The position numbers were made by a program, and so were the translations under genes. 64,000 nucleotides of DNA, taken from assembly GCA_963706535.1 (NCBI GenBank), contig CAVPMU010000002.1, positions 62,001 to 126,000 of the forward strand, written 5' to 3'. Positions 53,619 through 62,077 of the stretch are shown piece by piece. Position 1 is the first letter of the stretch. The number at the start of each line of letters is the position of its first letter. This DNA comes from RPQJ01 sp963706535 (lineage in GTDB: Bacteria; Pseudomonadota; Gammaproteobacteria; Steroidobacterales; Steroidobacteraceae). The notes beneath the pieces are model-generated. The model searched no databases, was not told the origin of the DNA, and saw only the letters and a program-made list of their open reading frames with translations.

Positions 53619-53690
53619 ACCGCCGTATGCGGAACCGCACGTACGGTGGTGTGGGAGGCCGGTGGGCGTAAGCTCACCGGCCTACCCGAT
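53618..53690 (+). ncRNA. Group II intron domains V and VI
   Basis: Domain V: ACCGCCGTA pairs with TACGGTGGT around a GCGG-AACC-GC tip. Domain VI: GGCCGGTGGG pairs with CTCACCGGCC, and an unpaired A near 53683 is the candidate branch point, 8 nt from the 3' end. The catalytic RNA core is therefore retained. Confidence 0.75.
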
Positions 53691-53708
53691 TCCGGCTACC
53701 ATTCCGCC

Positions 53709-54422
53709 ATGCGTGCGTTGTTCCTGCTGCTGCTCCTCGCGAACATCCTGTTCCTCGCCTGGTCCCGCTGGATCGCGCCGCCGGCGCAGCGGCAGGGCCA
53801 CGCCACGCCCAGCAGCGCCGATGCTGGCGCGATCAGGCTGCTGCGCGAGGCGCCGCTGGCACAGGAACTCGCCAGCGACCCGCTGCTCGGCCAGGGCGCG
53901 ACCTGCGTCAGCGCCGGGCCGTACCTCGAACGGGCGGCGGCCGAGCAGGCGGCTGAACGCCTCGCCGCGCAGGGGTTCACTTCGCGCGTGCGCGAGTCAC
54001 GGGACGAGGTGTGGGTCGGCCAATGGGTACGCATCGAGGACCTCGCGACCCCCGAGGATGCCGCGAACGCCATGGCGGCGGTGCGCGCGGCCGGCATCGC
54101 CGACGCTTACGTGCTCAGCGACGAAACCCCGGGCAACGTCGTGTCCCTGGGCGTTTTCGAGAGTGCGGAGCGCGTGGAGCAGGTCTCGACGATCGCGCGC
54201 ATGGCGGGATTCGCGCCCACCGCGGTGGACAGGTTCCGGGCCGCGGACGTCGCCTGGCTCGACATCGACCGGCGTGCGAATGGGGGATTGCCCGGGCTCG
54301 AAGTCCTGCGTGGCAGCACCGAGCCGGCCGGGCGCCTGGAATTGCGCGCCTGCCCCGAGGCGGGTGTGACGCAGGACTCGACGGCACAGCCCGAGGGGGC
54401 GCAGTCTCCCGACGGCGGTTAG
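53709..54422 (+). CDS. SPOR-domain-like periplasmic protein
   Basis: A 237-residue protein with an N-terminal membrane/signal segment (MRALFLLLLLANILFLAW) and a C-terminal half with two SPOR-like repeats (TCVSAGPYLERAAAEQAAERLAAQGF and later SLGVFESAERVEQVSTIA). SPOR domains bind denuded peptidoglycan at division sites. A SPOR gene after coaX is a common gammaproteobacterial arrangement. The intron ends 18 bp before its ATG, and no Shine-Dalgarno sequence is visible, so expression may depend on splicing or internal signals. Confidence 0.75.
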   Translation: MRALFLLLLLANILFLAWSRWIAPPAQRQGHATPSSADAGAIRLLREAPLAQELASDPLLGQGATCVSAGPYLERAAAEQAAERLAAQGFTSRVRESRDEVWVGQWVRIEDLATPEDAANAMAAVRAAGIADAYVLSDETPGNVVSLGVFESAERVEQVSTIARMAGFAPTAVDRFRAADVAWLDIDRRANGGLPGLEVLRGSTEPAGRLELRACPEAGVTQDSTAQPEGAQSPDGG

Positions 54423-54437
54423 AATCCCCCTTCACGC

Positions 54438-54513
54438 GCCGGCTTAGCTCAGTTGGTAGAGCAGCGGTTTTGTAAACCGCTGGTCGGGGGTTCGAGTCCC
54501 TCAGCCGGCACCA
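54438..54513 (+). tRNA. tRNA-Thr (UGU)
   Basis: A 76-nt tRNA. Acceptor strands GCCGGCT and AGCCGGC pair, the anticodon loop TTTTGTAAA carries UGU, the T arm has GTTCGAGTC, and CCA is encoded. It lies between the SPOR gene and the bactofilin gene. Confidence 0.96.
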
Positions 54514-54548
54514 ATGCCGCGGCGCGGCCGTAACTGGAGGATGACTCA

Positions 54549-55046
54549 ATGGCACTGTGGAAAGACCCCTCGGCTAAGGATTCCATCGCTGGCGCGGCCG
54601 AGCCTGCGCCGCAGCCGACCGAGTCGGCCAGCCGGCCCGCCCCCGTCGGTCTCGCGTCCGTGGGCGAACCCGTGCGCCGCGCCACGCCGGTCGCGGATCG
54701 CGGCCCGGCCAAGGAGTCGTTGATCGCCGCCAACGTCACCATCGAAGGCAAGATCGAGGGCGCCGGGCACGTGCGCATCGCCGGCCGGTTCAAGGGTGAC
54801 GTCAACGTGCAGGGTAACGTCACGATCGAGCAGGGCGCGCATGTCACCGGCCAGGTGAATGCCGCGACCATCGTCGTGAGCGGCGAGGTACAAGGCAACA
54901 TCAATGCCAGCGCGCGCGTCGAACTGCTCGAGACCGGCATCATCAACGGCGACGTGAAGGCTGCCGTGCTCACCGTGGCGGCGGGCTCGCGCATGCGCGG
55001 CCAGGCCGACTTCGGCTGGGGCGAGCAGGGTCCCGGCAAGAAGTGA
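54549..55046 (+). CDS. Bactofilin
   Basis: A 165-residue polymer-forming cytoskeletal protein. Residues about 58-150 form the bactofilin beta-helix with its repeating pattern (IAANVTIEGKIEGAGHVRIA, then NVTIEQGAHVTGQVNA). The N-terminal Pro/Ala-rich tail usually links it to membrane or partners. No signal peptide. The following zinc-ribbon gene starts 17 bp later and may be a partner. Confidence 0.92.
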   Translation: MALWKDPSAKDSIAGAAEPAPQPTESASRPAPVGLASVGEPVRRATPVADRGPAKESLIAANVTIEGKIEGAGHVRIAGRFKGDVNVQGNVTIEQGAHVTGQVNAATIVVSGEVQGNINASARVELLETGIINGDVKAAVLTVAAGSRMRGQADFGWGEQGPGKK

Positions 55047-55063
55047 TGCCCGACGGAGCCTGA

Positions 55064-55423
55064 ATGCTCCCCGGGCGCACTACCGGCGGGACCGTCGGCC
55101 GCACGCGGGTCTGCCCGCACTGCAAGGCCACGATCCTCGACAGCGCGGTCATCTGCCCGCAGTGCCGGCACCACCTCAAGTTCGGTGCGGCGGCGGTGCC
55201 GCAGCGCAAGTCGGAAAGCTTCTCCGCCCTGAACGTGCAGGGCGAGTTGCGTCACGCCGAGCAGGGCGGCGACTGGGAATATTCGGTGGTGATGACCATA
55301 CGCAACGAGCGCGGCGAGGAACTGTCGCGGCAGGTCGTGGGCGTCGGTGCGCTGCGGCCCACGGAGTTGCGGACCTTCACGCTGTCCGTGGAGGTGCAGG
55401 CGCCCGGAGGCCGGAAGGGATAG
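55064..55423 (+). CDS. Zinc-ribbon protein, unknown function
   Basis: A 119-residue protein with an N-terminal zinc ribbon (VCPHCKATILDSAVICPQC, residues about 16-34) and a small beta-rich domain (EYSVVMTIRNERGEE). I do not know a named function. It follows the bactofilin gene and probably belongs with it. Its 3' end meets the 3' end of the decayed hydrogenase gene on the other strand. Confidence 0.75.
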   Translation: MLPGRTTGGTVGRTRVCPHCKATILDSAVICPQCRHHLKFGAAAVPQRKSESFSALNVQGELRHAEQGGDWEYSVVMTIRNERGEELSRQVVGVGALRPTELRTFTLSVEVQAPGGRKG

Positions 55424-56641
55424 TGACTCTTGCGCAACCGCAGCTCCAGCGCTTCCGTCCCGCCTTCGCCTGCAACGTGCACCGCACAGGCCACGCACGG
55501 ATCGAAACTGTGGATCGTGCGCAGGATCTCGATCGGCTGCGCGGGGTCGGCGAGGCGGTGGCCGACGAGTGCGGCCTCGTAGGGGCCGGGCTGGCCCTGC
55601 GCATCGCGCGGCGCTTCCATGAAGCCCGTGCCGCTCGCCCTCGCCGGCCAGTCGCGCGCGTCCCAGCGTCGAGTAGAGCGTGGCGACTTGATCCAGCCGT
55701 AGCTCTTTTCGACATCCAGTTGCTTGTACGGCGGCCGCGGCCCGTCGTAGCGGAATCGCGTCTCGCCCTCGAAAGGATGCAGGCCGTGGTCCTTGCCCGC
55801 GCCGTACTCGTACCAGGAGTGCGAGACGAACTCCTGGATCTGCGTGGGGTCCTTCAGGTCCACTTCATGGACGGTCGCGAGGTCGCGACCGAGGATCGCG
55901 CCGCGCGGGAACAGGAAGTCCCGCGGGTCGCCGACGCCGCGCGCCGGCGGGTCGCCGTAGCAGAGGAAGTTGCCGACACCCTCGCCCTGGGTTGCCCAGT
56001 CCTTGTACCAGGAGGCGATGGCGAGAGTGTCCGGGACGTAGCATGGTCGGTGAACGCCTGCATCCGATGGATGACGTCCTGCACCTGCGACAGGCGCTGC
56101 TGGTTCAGCGCGGAGTCGGAGTCGAGGTCGATGGGCCCCGGTGTGCCGCCCACGACGAAGTTCGGATGGGGGTTCTTGCCGCCGAAGATCGTGTGCAGTT
56201 GCACGACGTCGCGCTGCCACGTGAGTGCGCCGAGATAGTGCGCCACCGCCATCAGGTTCGCCTCGGGCGGCAGCCGGTACGCGGGGTGTCCCCAGTAGGC
56301 CTTGGCGAAGATGCCGAGCTGGCCCCTGCTCGACGAAGCCCTTGAGCTTCCTGCGCACGTCGGCGAAGTAGCCGGGCGCGGAGTTCGGGTAGCCCGACAG
56401 GCCCTGCGCCAGTTGCGAGGTCGCCGCGGGATCGGCCGAGAGCGCGGAGACGACGTCCACCCAGTCGAGCGCGTGCAGGTGGTAGAAGTGCATGACGTGG
56501 TCGTGCACGTACTGCGCCCCGATCATCAGGTTGCGGATCAGCTGTGCGTTGCGCGGCACCTCGATGCCGAGCGCGTCCTCGACTGCGCGCACCGAGGCGA
56601 TGCCGCGCACCATCGTGCCGGACGACCACGCGCTGGCTCAT
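55424..56641 (-). pseudogene. [NiFe] uptake hydrogenase large subunit remnant
   Basis: Clear large-subunit blocks are present but scattered over frames: ASVRAVEDALGIEVPRNAQL, HFYHLHALDWVDVVSAL, WQRDVVQLHTIFGGKNPHP, YVPDTLAIASWYKDW, and the C-terminal Ni ligand motif HSFDPCVACAVHV. The N-terminus (MSQRVVVRH) jumps straight to RGIASVRAVED, so the RICGVC ligand motif is lost. An extra base near 56325 and a missing base near 56040 shift the frame. After YGWIKSPR about 100 residues are mostly missing (an LYSTLGR scrap survives out of frame), and another gap follows GFMEAPR. The normal stop is lost. This cannot make an active enzyme unless the sequence is wrong. Confidence 0.8.
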
Positions 56642-56673
56642 CGTGCCTTCCTGGCCTGGTCCTGCCGCACGCG

Positions 56674-57066
56674 CTAGGCGACCACCGTCGCGGCGCCGAG
56701 GACCATGCCGGCGGCCGCGGCCGCGCCGAGCGTCTTCCAGCCGCCCCACTGGCCCTGCGACAGCGGCCTGTAGAAGCCACCCCAGTCCCGGAAGCCGGGT
56801 TCGCTGCAGCCGAGGCAGCCGTGGCCGGCCTCGTGTGCGCTGCGGCGGGGTTGTCCGGGGAACTCGTCCATGGCGGCGGATTCGAAGCACCGGACGGAAC
56901 CCGGCGACCCGCCGAGCCGGGCGGCGTCGAACACGATCAGTCCGTCGAGGACCCCGAGACCCGGTCGGTCGCCGGCCAGCCGGCTGAGCCACCGCGCGGC
57001 GTGCGCGCCGGCCCCGTCGTCGCCGAGCAACGTGTTGCCGACCCACAGGACCAGGGTTGTGCGCAA
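56674..57066 (-). pseudogene. Chimera: hydrogenase maturation protease N-part fused to hydrogenase small-subunit C-part
   Basis: A 130-residue open frame. Residues 1-80 match a HyaD/HupD protease (TLVLWVGNTLLGDDGAGAH, then LIVFDAARLGGSPGSVR), with a segment after GLGVLDG missing. At HEAG the frame continues as HGCLGCSEPGFRDWGGFYRPL, the distal Fe-S and C-terminal membrane anchor region of a hydrogenase small subunit (HupS/HyaA). The fusion looks like a deletion junction in an operon. The small-subunit Fe-S domain N-terminal part is absent. The large-subunit remnant begins 32 bp downstream. Confidence 0.75.
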
Positions 57067-57251
57067 GACCTTGGGACCCCTGCCGCACTCGCCGGATCGA
57101 CCCGGCCGTCACCGCGGATTATGCTGCGGATGCCGCATCATGGAAGGGGCCAACCGGGGGCGCCTCGGGGTATCTACGGATTCGTGTGCGGTACGGTCTT
57201 TGCGAGCCTGCGTGCCATGCCGCGGGATCGTGCCGCGGTGGAGGATCAGCA
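57067..57251 (+). promoter_or_regulatory. Intergenic region before hypC
   Basis: A 185-bp gene-free region between the divergent hydrogenase remnant and hypC. It must carry the hyp promoter, but I can identify no convincing -10/-35, -24/-12, FNR or other box. GGAGG lies just before hypC (57239-57243 region, TGGAGGATCAGC). Confidence 0.4.
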
Positions 57252-57473
57252 ATGTGTCTGGCCGTGCCAATGAAGGTCCGGTCCGTGGACGGCTTCAATG
57301 CCGTCTGCGAGGCCAAGGGCATCGAACGGGAAGTGAGCCTGTTCATGCTGCGGGGCGACGAAGTCGCGCCCGGTGACCACGTGCTCGTGCACGTCGGTTA
57401 TGCCATCCAGAAAGTGAGCGAGGAGGACGCACGCTCGGCGTGGGAACTCTTCGACCAGATCGAGAATGCATGA
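57252..57473 (+). CDS. hypC: Hydrogenase assembly chaperone HypC
   Basis: A 73-residue HypC/HupF protein. It begins MCLAVP, so the essential Cys2 is present. HVLVHVGYAIQKVSEEDA is the conserved C-terminal half. HypC carries the Fe(CN)2CO unit with HypD to the large subunit precursor. The start at 57252 is certain because of the Cys2 requirement. It overlaps hypA by 8 bp. Confidence 0.95.
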   Translation: MCLAVPMKVRSVDGFNAVCEAKGIEREVSLFMLRGDEVAPGDHVLVHVGYAIQKVSEEDARSAWELFDQIENA

Positions 57474-57828
57474 GCTGTCGGTCTGCCAGGCGCTGATCGA
57501 GCAGGTCGCGCGCGTGGCGCGCGACAACGACGCGAGGCGCGTGGTGTCCATCGTGATCGCGGTGGGGCCACTATCGGGCGTCGAGCCGCGGCTGCTCGAG
57601 CACGCCTATCCGCTCGCCGCGGCGGGGACCGTCGCCGAGGACGCCAGCCTCGTGATCGAGACGGTGCCGGTGCGCGTCCGCTGTCGCGGCTGCACGGCCG
57701 AGACCGAGGCGCAGGCCAACCGGCTGCTGTGCGCAGCCTGCGGCGACTGGCAGGTGGACGTGATTGGCGGCGAGGAGATGCTGCTCACGCGCGTCGAGAT
57801 CGAGACCGAGGCCACGGCCATTCATTGA
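57466..57828 (+). CDS. hypA: Hydrogenase nickel incorporation protein HypA
   Basis: A 120-residue nickel metallochaperone. The N-terminal MHELSVCQALIEQV has the Ni-binding His2. The zinc site is CRGC ... CAAC (residues about 71-89). It gives Ni(II) to the large subunit with HypB. It overlaps hypC and lies 19 bp before hypB. Confidence 0.95.
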   Translation: MHELSVCQALIEQVARVARDNDARRVVSIVIAVGPLSGVEPRLLEHAYPLAAAGTVAEDASLVIETVPVRVRCRGCTAETEAQANRLLCAACGDWQVDVIGGEEMLLTRVEIETEATAIH

Positions 57829-57847
57829 GGGCGGGAGGAGATCGAGC

Positions 57848-58675
57848 ATGTGTCGCGATTGTGGATGTTCGCTCGGGCCCGATGCGGCGCGGGCACCGCT
57901 CGCGGCCGCCAGGGGCGCGCCGCTCAAGGTCGAGACGATCGAGGTCATCACCGCGATCCTCGGCGAGAACGACCGGGTCGCCGCGCACAATCGCGAGCAC
58001 TTCGACGAGCACGGCGTGCTGGCGCTCAACCTGATGTCCTCGCCGGGCGCCGGCAAGACCTCGCTGCTCGAGGCCACCATCCGCGCACTGGACGGCCGCC
58101 TCAAGGTCGCGGTGATCGAGGGCGACCTCGCCACCGAGAACGATGCCGACCGCATCCGGGCCTGCGGAGTGCCGGCGGTGCAGATCACGACCGGCAACGC
58201 CTGCCACCTCGACGCCACGATGGTGCACGACGCGGCGCACGACCTGCGGCTCGCCGACCTCGACGTGCTGTTCATCGAGAACGTCGGCAACCTCGTCTGC
58301 CCCGCGAGCTTCGACCTCGGGCAGCATCGCAACGTGACTCTGCTGTCGGTGCCCGAGGGTGACGACAAGCCCGCCAAGTACCCGGTGATGTTCCGCGCGG
58401 CCGACCTCTCGCTGCTCACCAAGACCGACCTGTTGCCGTACATCACCGAGTTCAGCACCGGGCGGGCGAGGGCGGCCCTGCGCCAGGTCGGCTTCGCCGG
58501 CGAGACCATCGAGCTCACGAACCGCGGCGGTGCGGGATTCGAGGCCTGGCTCGCCTGGCTAGAGCGCGAAGTGGCCGCGCAGCGCGAGCGCACGGCGCGC
58601 GGCGAATCGGCCCGGCCGCGCGTGCAACCCGACGGGGCCGTCGCGCACCCGGCTGTCCCGCAGCCGCAACGCTGA
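57848..58675 (+). CDS. hypB: Hydrogenase nickel incorporation GTPase HypB
   Basis: A 275-residue GTPase. The N-terminal MCRDCGC gives a high-affinity metal site. P-loop SSPGAGKTSLLE, switch EGDLATENDADRI, and the metal/dimer site in TTGNACHLDATMV. LLTKTDLLPY is the G4 base-recognition region. No long His-rich stretch is present, so nickel storage is unlikely. GGGAGGAG precedes the ATG at 57848. Confidence 0.95.
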   Translation: MCRDCGCSLGPDAARAPLAAARGAPLKVETIEVITAILGENDRVAAHNREHFDEHGVLALNLMSSPGAGKTSLLEATIRALDGRLKVAVIEGDLATENDADRIRACGVPAVQITTGNACHLDATMVHDAAHDLRLADLDVLFIENVGNLVCPASFDLGQHRNVTLLSVPEGDDKPAKYPVMFRAADLSLLTKTDLLPYITEFSTGRARAALRQVGFAGETIELTNRGGAGFEAWLAWLEREVAAQRERTARGESARPRVQPDGAVAHPAVPQPQR

Positions 58676-58685
58676 GGACACTCCC

Positions 58686-59807
58686 ATGACCACGGCCTCG
58701 CAATGGCTGGACCGGATTCGTGCGCTGCCACTGCCGCCGCGCATCAAGGTCATGAACGTCTGCGGCGGGCACGAGCGGTCTATCACCACGGCGGGGCTGC
58801 GCAAGGCCATCCCGTCGAACATCGAGCTGGTGCCCGGGCCGGGTTGCCCGGTCTGCATCTGCCCGGAGGAAGACATCTACGAGGCCATCCAGCTCGCGCT
58901 GCACGAAGGCGTGATCCTGGTGGCCTACGGCGACATGCTGCGCGTGCCGGTCAACGCCCCGAAGAGCGAGCCGCGCTCGCTGGAGCAGGCCAAGGCCGCG
59001 GGCGCTGACGTGCGCCCGATCGCGAGCCCGACCGAGGCGGCGGCCATCGCGCGCGCCAATCCCTCGCGCATGGTCGTGTTCCTCGCGGCCGGCTTCGAGA
59101 CGACCACCGCGCCGGCTGCGGCCCTGCTCGCGCAGGGCGCGCCGGACAACCTGCTGTTCCTGATGTCGGGACGGCGCACCTGGCCAGCCGTGGCGATGCT
59201 GCTCGATTCGGGCGAGCCGGGCTTCGAGGCGCTGATCGCCCCGGGCCACGTCGCGACCGTGATGGGGCCGGAGGAATGGGAATTCGTGCCGCGCGACCAC
59301 GACCTGCCGACGGCCATCGCGGGCTTCGCACCTGATTCGCTGCTCGCCGCGCTCTATTCGGTGCTGCGCCAGAAGCTCGAGGGCAAGTGTTTCCTCGACA
59401 ACTGCTATCCGTCCGTAGTGCGGCCGGGCGGCAACCCGACCGCGAAGCGCCACATCGTCGCGACCATGGACATCAATGACGGCAACTGGCGCGGCATCGG
59501 GCCGATCCCCGCGTCGGGCTATGTGCTCAGGGATGCCTACGCCGCGCACGATTCCCGCAAGCGCCTGCCTTCGTACACGGAGATGGCGCGCAAGCGCGCG
59601 GGCGAGATGCCCCCGGGCTGCGACTGCGCGAAGGTGGTGCTCGGCAAGATCTACCCGAACGAATGCCGTCTCTACGGGCTCGCCTGCACGCCGCGGCACC
59701 CGATCGGACCCTGCATGGTCTCGGATGAAGGCGCCTGCCGCATCTGGTGGGCGGACGGCATCCGCGAGAACGCGTGGGAAGGGCGCAAGGCCTCCGGATC
59801 AGCGTGA
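58686..59807 (+). CDS. hypD: Hydrogenase formation protein HypD
   Basis: A 373-residue [4Fe-4S] scaffold protein for assembling Fe(CN)2CO. Key motifs: MNVCGGHERSI (Cys near 26), PGPGCPVCICP, FLAAGFETT, and the C-terminal cluster cysteines GCDCAKVVLGKIYPNEC and GLACTPRHPIGPCM. All look intact. Its stop overlaps hypF (GTGA). Confidence 0.95.
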   Translation: MTTASQWLDRIRALPLPPRIKVMNVCGGHERSITTAGLRKAIPSNIELVPGPGCPVCICPEEDIYEAIQLALHEGVILVAYGDMLRVPVNAPKSEPRSLEQAKAAGADVRPIASPTEAAAIARANPSRMVVFLAAGFETTTAPAAALLAQGAPDNLLFLMSGRRTWPAVAMLLDSGEPGFEALIAPGHVATVMGPEEWEFVPRDHDLPTAIAGFAPDSLLAALYSVLRQKLEGKCFLDNCYPSVVRPGGNPTAKRHIVATMDINDGNWRGIGPIPASGYVLRDAYAAHDSRKRLPSYTEMARKRAGEMPPGCDCAKVVLGKIYPNECRLYGLACTPRHPIGPCMVSDEGACRIWWADGIRENAWEGRKASGSA

Positions 59808-62068
59808 GCGGGGACAAGGGAGCGCGCATCGCCCGCCGGATCGTGATGACCGGCAGGGTGCAGGGGGTCGGCTTTCGCCCCTTCGTCTATCGTCTCGCCC
59901 ACGAGTTCGGTCTCGACGGATACGTGCGTAACCTGCGTGGCGACGTCGAAGTCATTGCGGCGGGCGCGGCCGCTGCCGTCGACGCCTTCGCGCTCGGTCT
60001 CGTCGCACGGGCTCCGCCGCTCGCCCAGCCGCGCATTCGAGACGTGGCCGATTGTGCGGCGCCGGCGGATCGCGGATTCCGGATTGCCGCCAGCGATGCC
60101 ACCGACGCTCCGCAGGTGTCGGTCCCGCCGGACTTCTTCGCCTGCGACGATTGCGTCGCCGAGCTCGCAGCCCCGCGCGACCGACGCCACCGCTATCCGT
60201 TCATCAACTGCACGCAATGCGGCCCGCGCTACACCATCATCGTGGCGCTGCCCTACGACCGGCCCAACACCAGCATGGCGCGTTTCTTGCTGTGCCCCGA
60301 GTGCCGGCGCGAGTACGAGGATCCCCTCGACCGCCGTTTCCACGCCGAGCCGGTGGCCTGCCCGGTGTGCGGGCCGCATCTCGCCTTCGTCCATGGCGAC
60401 GGACCGCCCGTCGCGGATGACGAGGCTGCGCTCGCAGCGGCCATCGAGGTCCTGCGCCGTGGCGAGGTACTCGCGGCGCGCGGCATCGGCGGCTATCACC
60501 TGATGTGCGATGCGCGGAGCGAGCCGGCCGTGCGGCGCCTGCGCGATCGCAAGCGACGGCCGGACAAGCCGCTCGCCGTGATGTACCCGCAGTCCGGTGG
60601 CGACGGGCTCGAGTCCGCGCGTCGTGACCTCGACGTCGGCGACCCGGAGCGCGTGGCGCTAGTCGACCCCGCCAGGCCCATCGTGCTGGTTCGGCGCAGG
60701 GCGGACGCCACGCTGGCCCCGTCCGTCGCGCCGGGACTCGCCGAGGTCGGCGCCTTCCTGCCCTACAGCCCGCTGCACCACCTGTTGCTCGCGGGATTCG
60801 GGGGACCGGTCGTCGCCACGTCGGGGAACGTGAGCGGCGAACCCGTGCTGACCGAGCCGGCCGAGGCCGGGTCGCGCCTCGTTGCAGTGGCCGATGCGTT
60901 CCTGCATCACGACCGGCCCATCGTGCGGCCCGCGGACGACTCCGTCGTGCGGGTGATCGCAGGTGCTGCCCGACCGATCCGGCTGGGCCGCGGGTTCGCA
61001 CCGCTGGAACTCGAGCTGCCGGCCGCCCTCCCCGAACCGGTCCTCGCGGTCGGCGGGCACATGAAGCTGACCGTGGCGCTCGCGTGGGATCGTCGCGTGG
61101 TGATCTCGCCGCACGTCGGTGACATGGGCACGCTGCGCAGCGAGCAGGTGTTCGAACAGGTCGCGGACGACCTGCAGCGACTCTACGACGTGCGCGCGAC
61201 CCGCTGGCTCTGCGATGCGCACCCCGGCTATACGACCACTCGATGGGTACAGGGTTCGGGCAGGCCACACGAAACCGTGCTGCACCACCTCGCCCATGCA
61301 TCGGGCATCGTCACCGAGCACGCCGTCGACGAACCGGCGATCGTCTTCGCCTGGGACGGGGTGGGCTACGGCGGCGACGGCACGCTGTGGGGCGGCGAGA
61401 CCTTCGTCGGGCGGCCCGGCCACTGGGAGCGCCGGGCGAGCCTCAGGTCGTTCCGGTTGCCCGGCGGCGACAAGGCGGGGCGTTCGCCCTGGCGCAGCGC
61501 CGCGGCGCTGTGCTGGGAAGCGGGGCTCGACTGCCCGGTGCCGGTGCCCGATCCCATCGTGCGGGCGGCCTGGGAGCGTGGCATCAACGCGCCGCGTTCG
61601 AGCGCCGCGGGCCGGCTGTTCGATGCGGTGTCCGCGATCGTGCTCGGCGTGACCGAGACCAGCTTCGAAGGGCAGGGGCCGATGTGGCTCGAAGCCCGTG
61701 CGCGGATGGATGGCGAGTTTCCGTCGCTGCCCATCGTGCCGGATCCGGAGGGCCTCGCGCGAATCGACTGGGGGCCGTTGCTCGAATGGTCCGTGGACAG
61801 GGTGCGCACGCAGGAAGCTCGTGCCGGCGCTGCGCACGCGTCATTGGCGGAGGCCATCGAACGCGTCGCGCGCATGGAGCGCGAGCGCAGCGGGGCCGCG
61901 GTGGTCGGCCTCACGGGCGGCGTGTTCCAGAATCGCCTGCTCTCCGAGCTCGCCGCGCGGCGGCTCGAGGCGGCGGGTTTCCGCGTGCTGCTGCCCGCGC
62001 GGATTCCCTGCAACGACGGCGGCTTGAGCTATGGACAGGTGGCCGAGTTCCTCGGCCGGGTCCGGTAG
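59804..62068 (+). CDS. hypF: Carbamoyltransferase HypF
   Basis: A 754-residue enzyme that makes the thiocyanate-cyanide ligand on HypE from carbamoyl phosphate. Domains in order: acylphosphatase (MTGRVQGVGFRPFVYRLA, residues about 15-95), two zinc fingers (CDDC/CTQC and CPEC/CPVC), a YrdC-like domain (GIGGYHLMCDA and KRPDKPLAVMY type), and a Kae1-like C-terminal domain (HHLAHASGIVTEH, FAWDGVGYGGDG, VVGLTGGVFQNRLL). Length is normal. The GTG start at 59804 overlaps the hypD stop. Confidence 0.95.
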   Translation: MSGDKGARIARRIVMTGRVQGVGFRPFVYRLAHEFGLDGYVRNLRGDVEVIAAGAAAAVDAFALGLVARAPPLAQPRIRDVADCAAPADRGFRIAASDATDAPQVSVPPDFFACDDCVAELAAPRDRRHRYPFINCTQCGPRYTIIVALPYDRPNTSMARFLLCPECRREYEDPLDRRFHAEPVACPVCGPHLAFVHGDGPPVADDEAALAAAIEVLRRGEVLAARGIGGYHLMCDARSEPAVRRLRDRKRRPDKPLAVMYPQSGGDGLESARRDLDVGDPERVALVDPARPIVLVRRRADATLAPSVAPGLAEVGAFLPYSPLHHLLLAGFGGPVVATSGNVSGEPVLTEPAEAGSRLVAVADAFLHHDRPIVRPADDSVVRVIAGAARPIRLGRGFAPLELELPAALPEPVLAVGGHMKLTVALAWDRRVVISPHVGDMGTLRSEQVFEQVADDLQRLYDVRATRWLCDAHPGYTTTRWVQGSGRPHETVLHHLAHASGIVTEHAVDEPAIVFAWDGVGYGGDGTLWGGETFVGRPGHWERRASLRSFRLPGGDKAGRSPWRSAAALCWEAGLDCPVPVPDPIVRAAWERGINAPRSSAAGRLFDAVSAIVLGVTETSFEGQGPMWLEARARMDGEFPSLPIVPDPEGLARIDWGPLLEWSVDRVRTQEARAGAAHASLAEAIERVARMERERSGAAVVGLTGGVFQNRLLSELAARRLEAAGFRVLLPARIPCNDGGLSYGQVAEFLGRVR

Positions 62069-62077
62069 ACTGCGACG

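Larger units (their letters stand above)
52258..53690 (+). mobile_element. Group II intron, probably class C, internally deleted
   Basis: The 5' end GTGCGCCCGGCAGGGCGCAC fits the GUGYG rule for group II introns and lies directly after a terminator hairpin. Domain I sequences (CTTGGAGGTGAAAGTCCTCT) follow. The 3' part has a domain V helix at about 53618-53652 and a domain VI helix with a bulged A near 53683, ending CCCGAT. The element is about 1.43 kb, against about 1.8-2 kb for complete class C introns. The missing part is between the end of domain III (GGGGAGATCTGGC, near 52535) and the codon for RT residue about 85. Terminator target and domain V bases support class C. Boundaries are accurate to a few bases. 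Confidence 0.85.
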
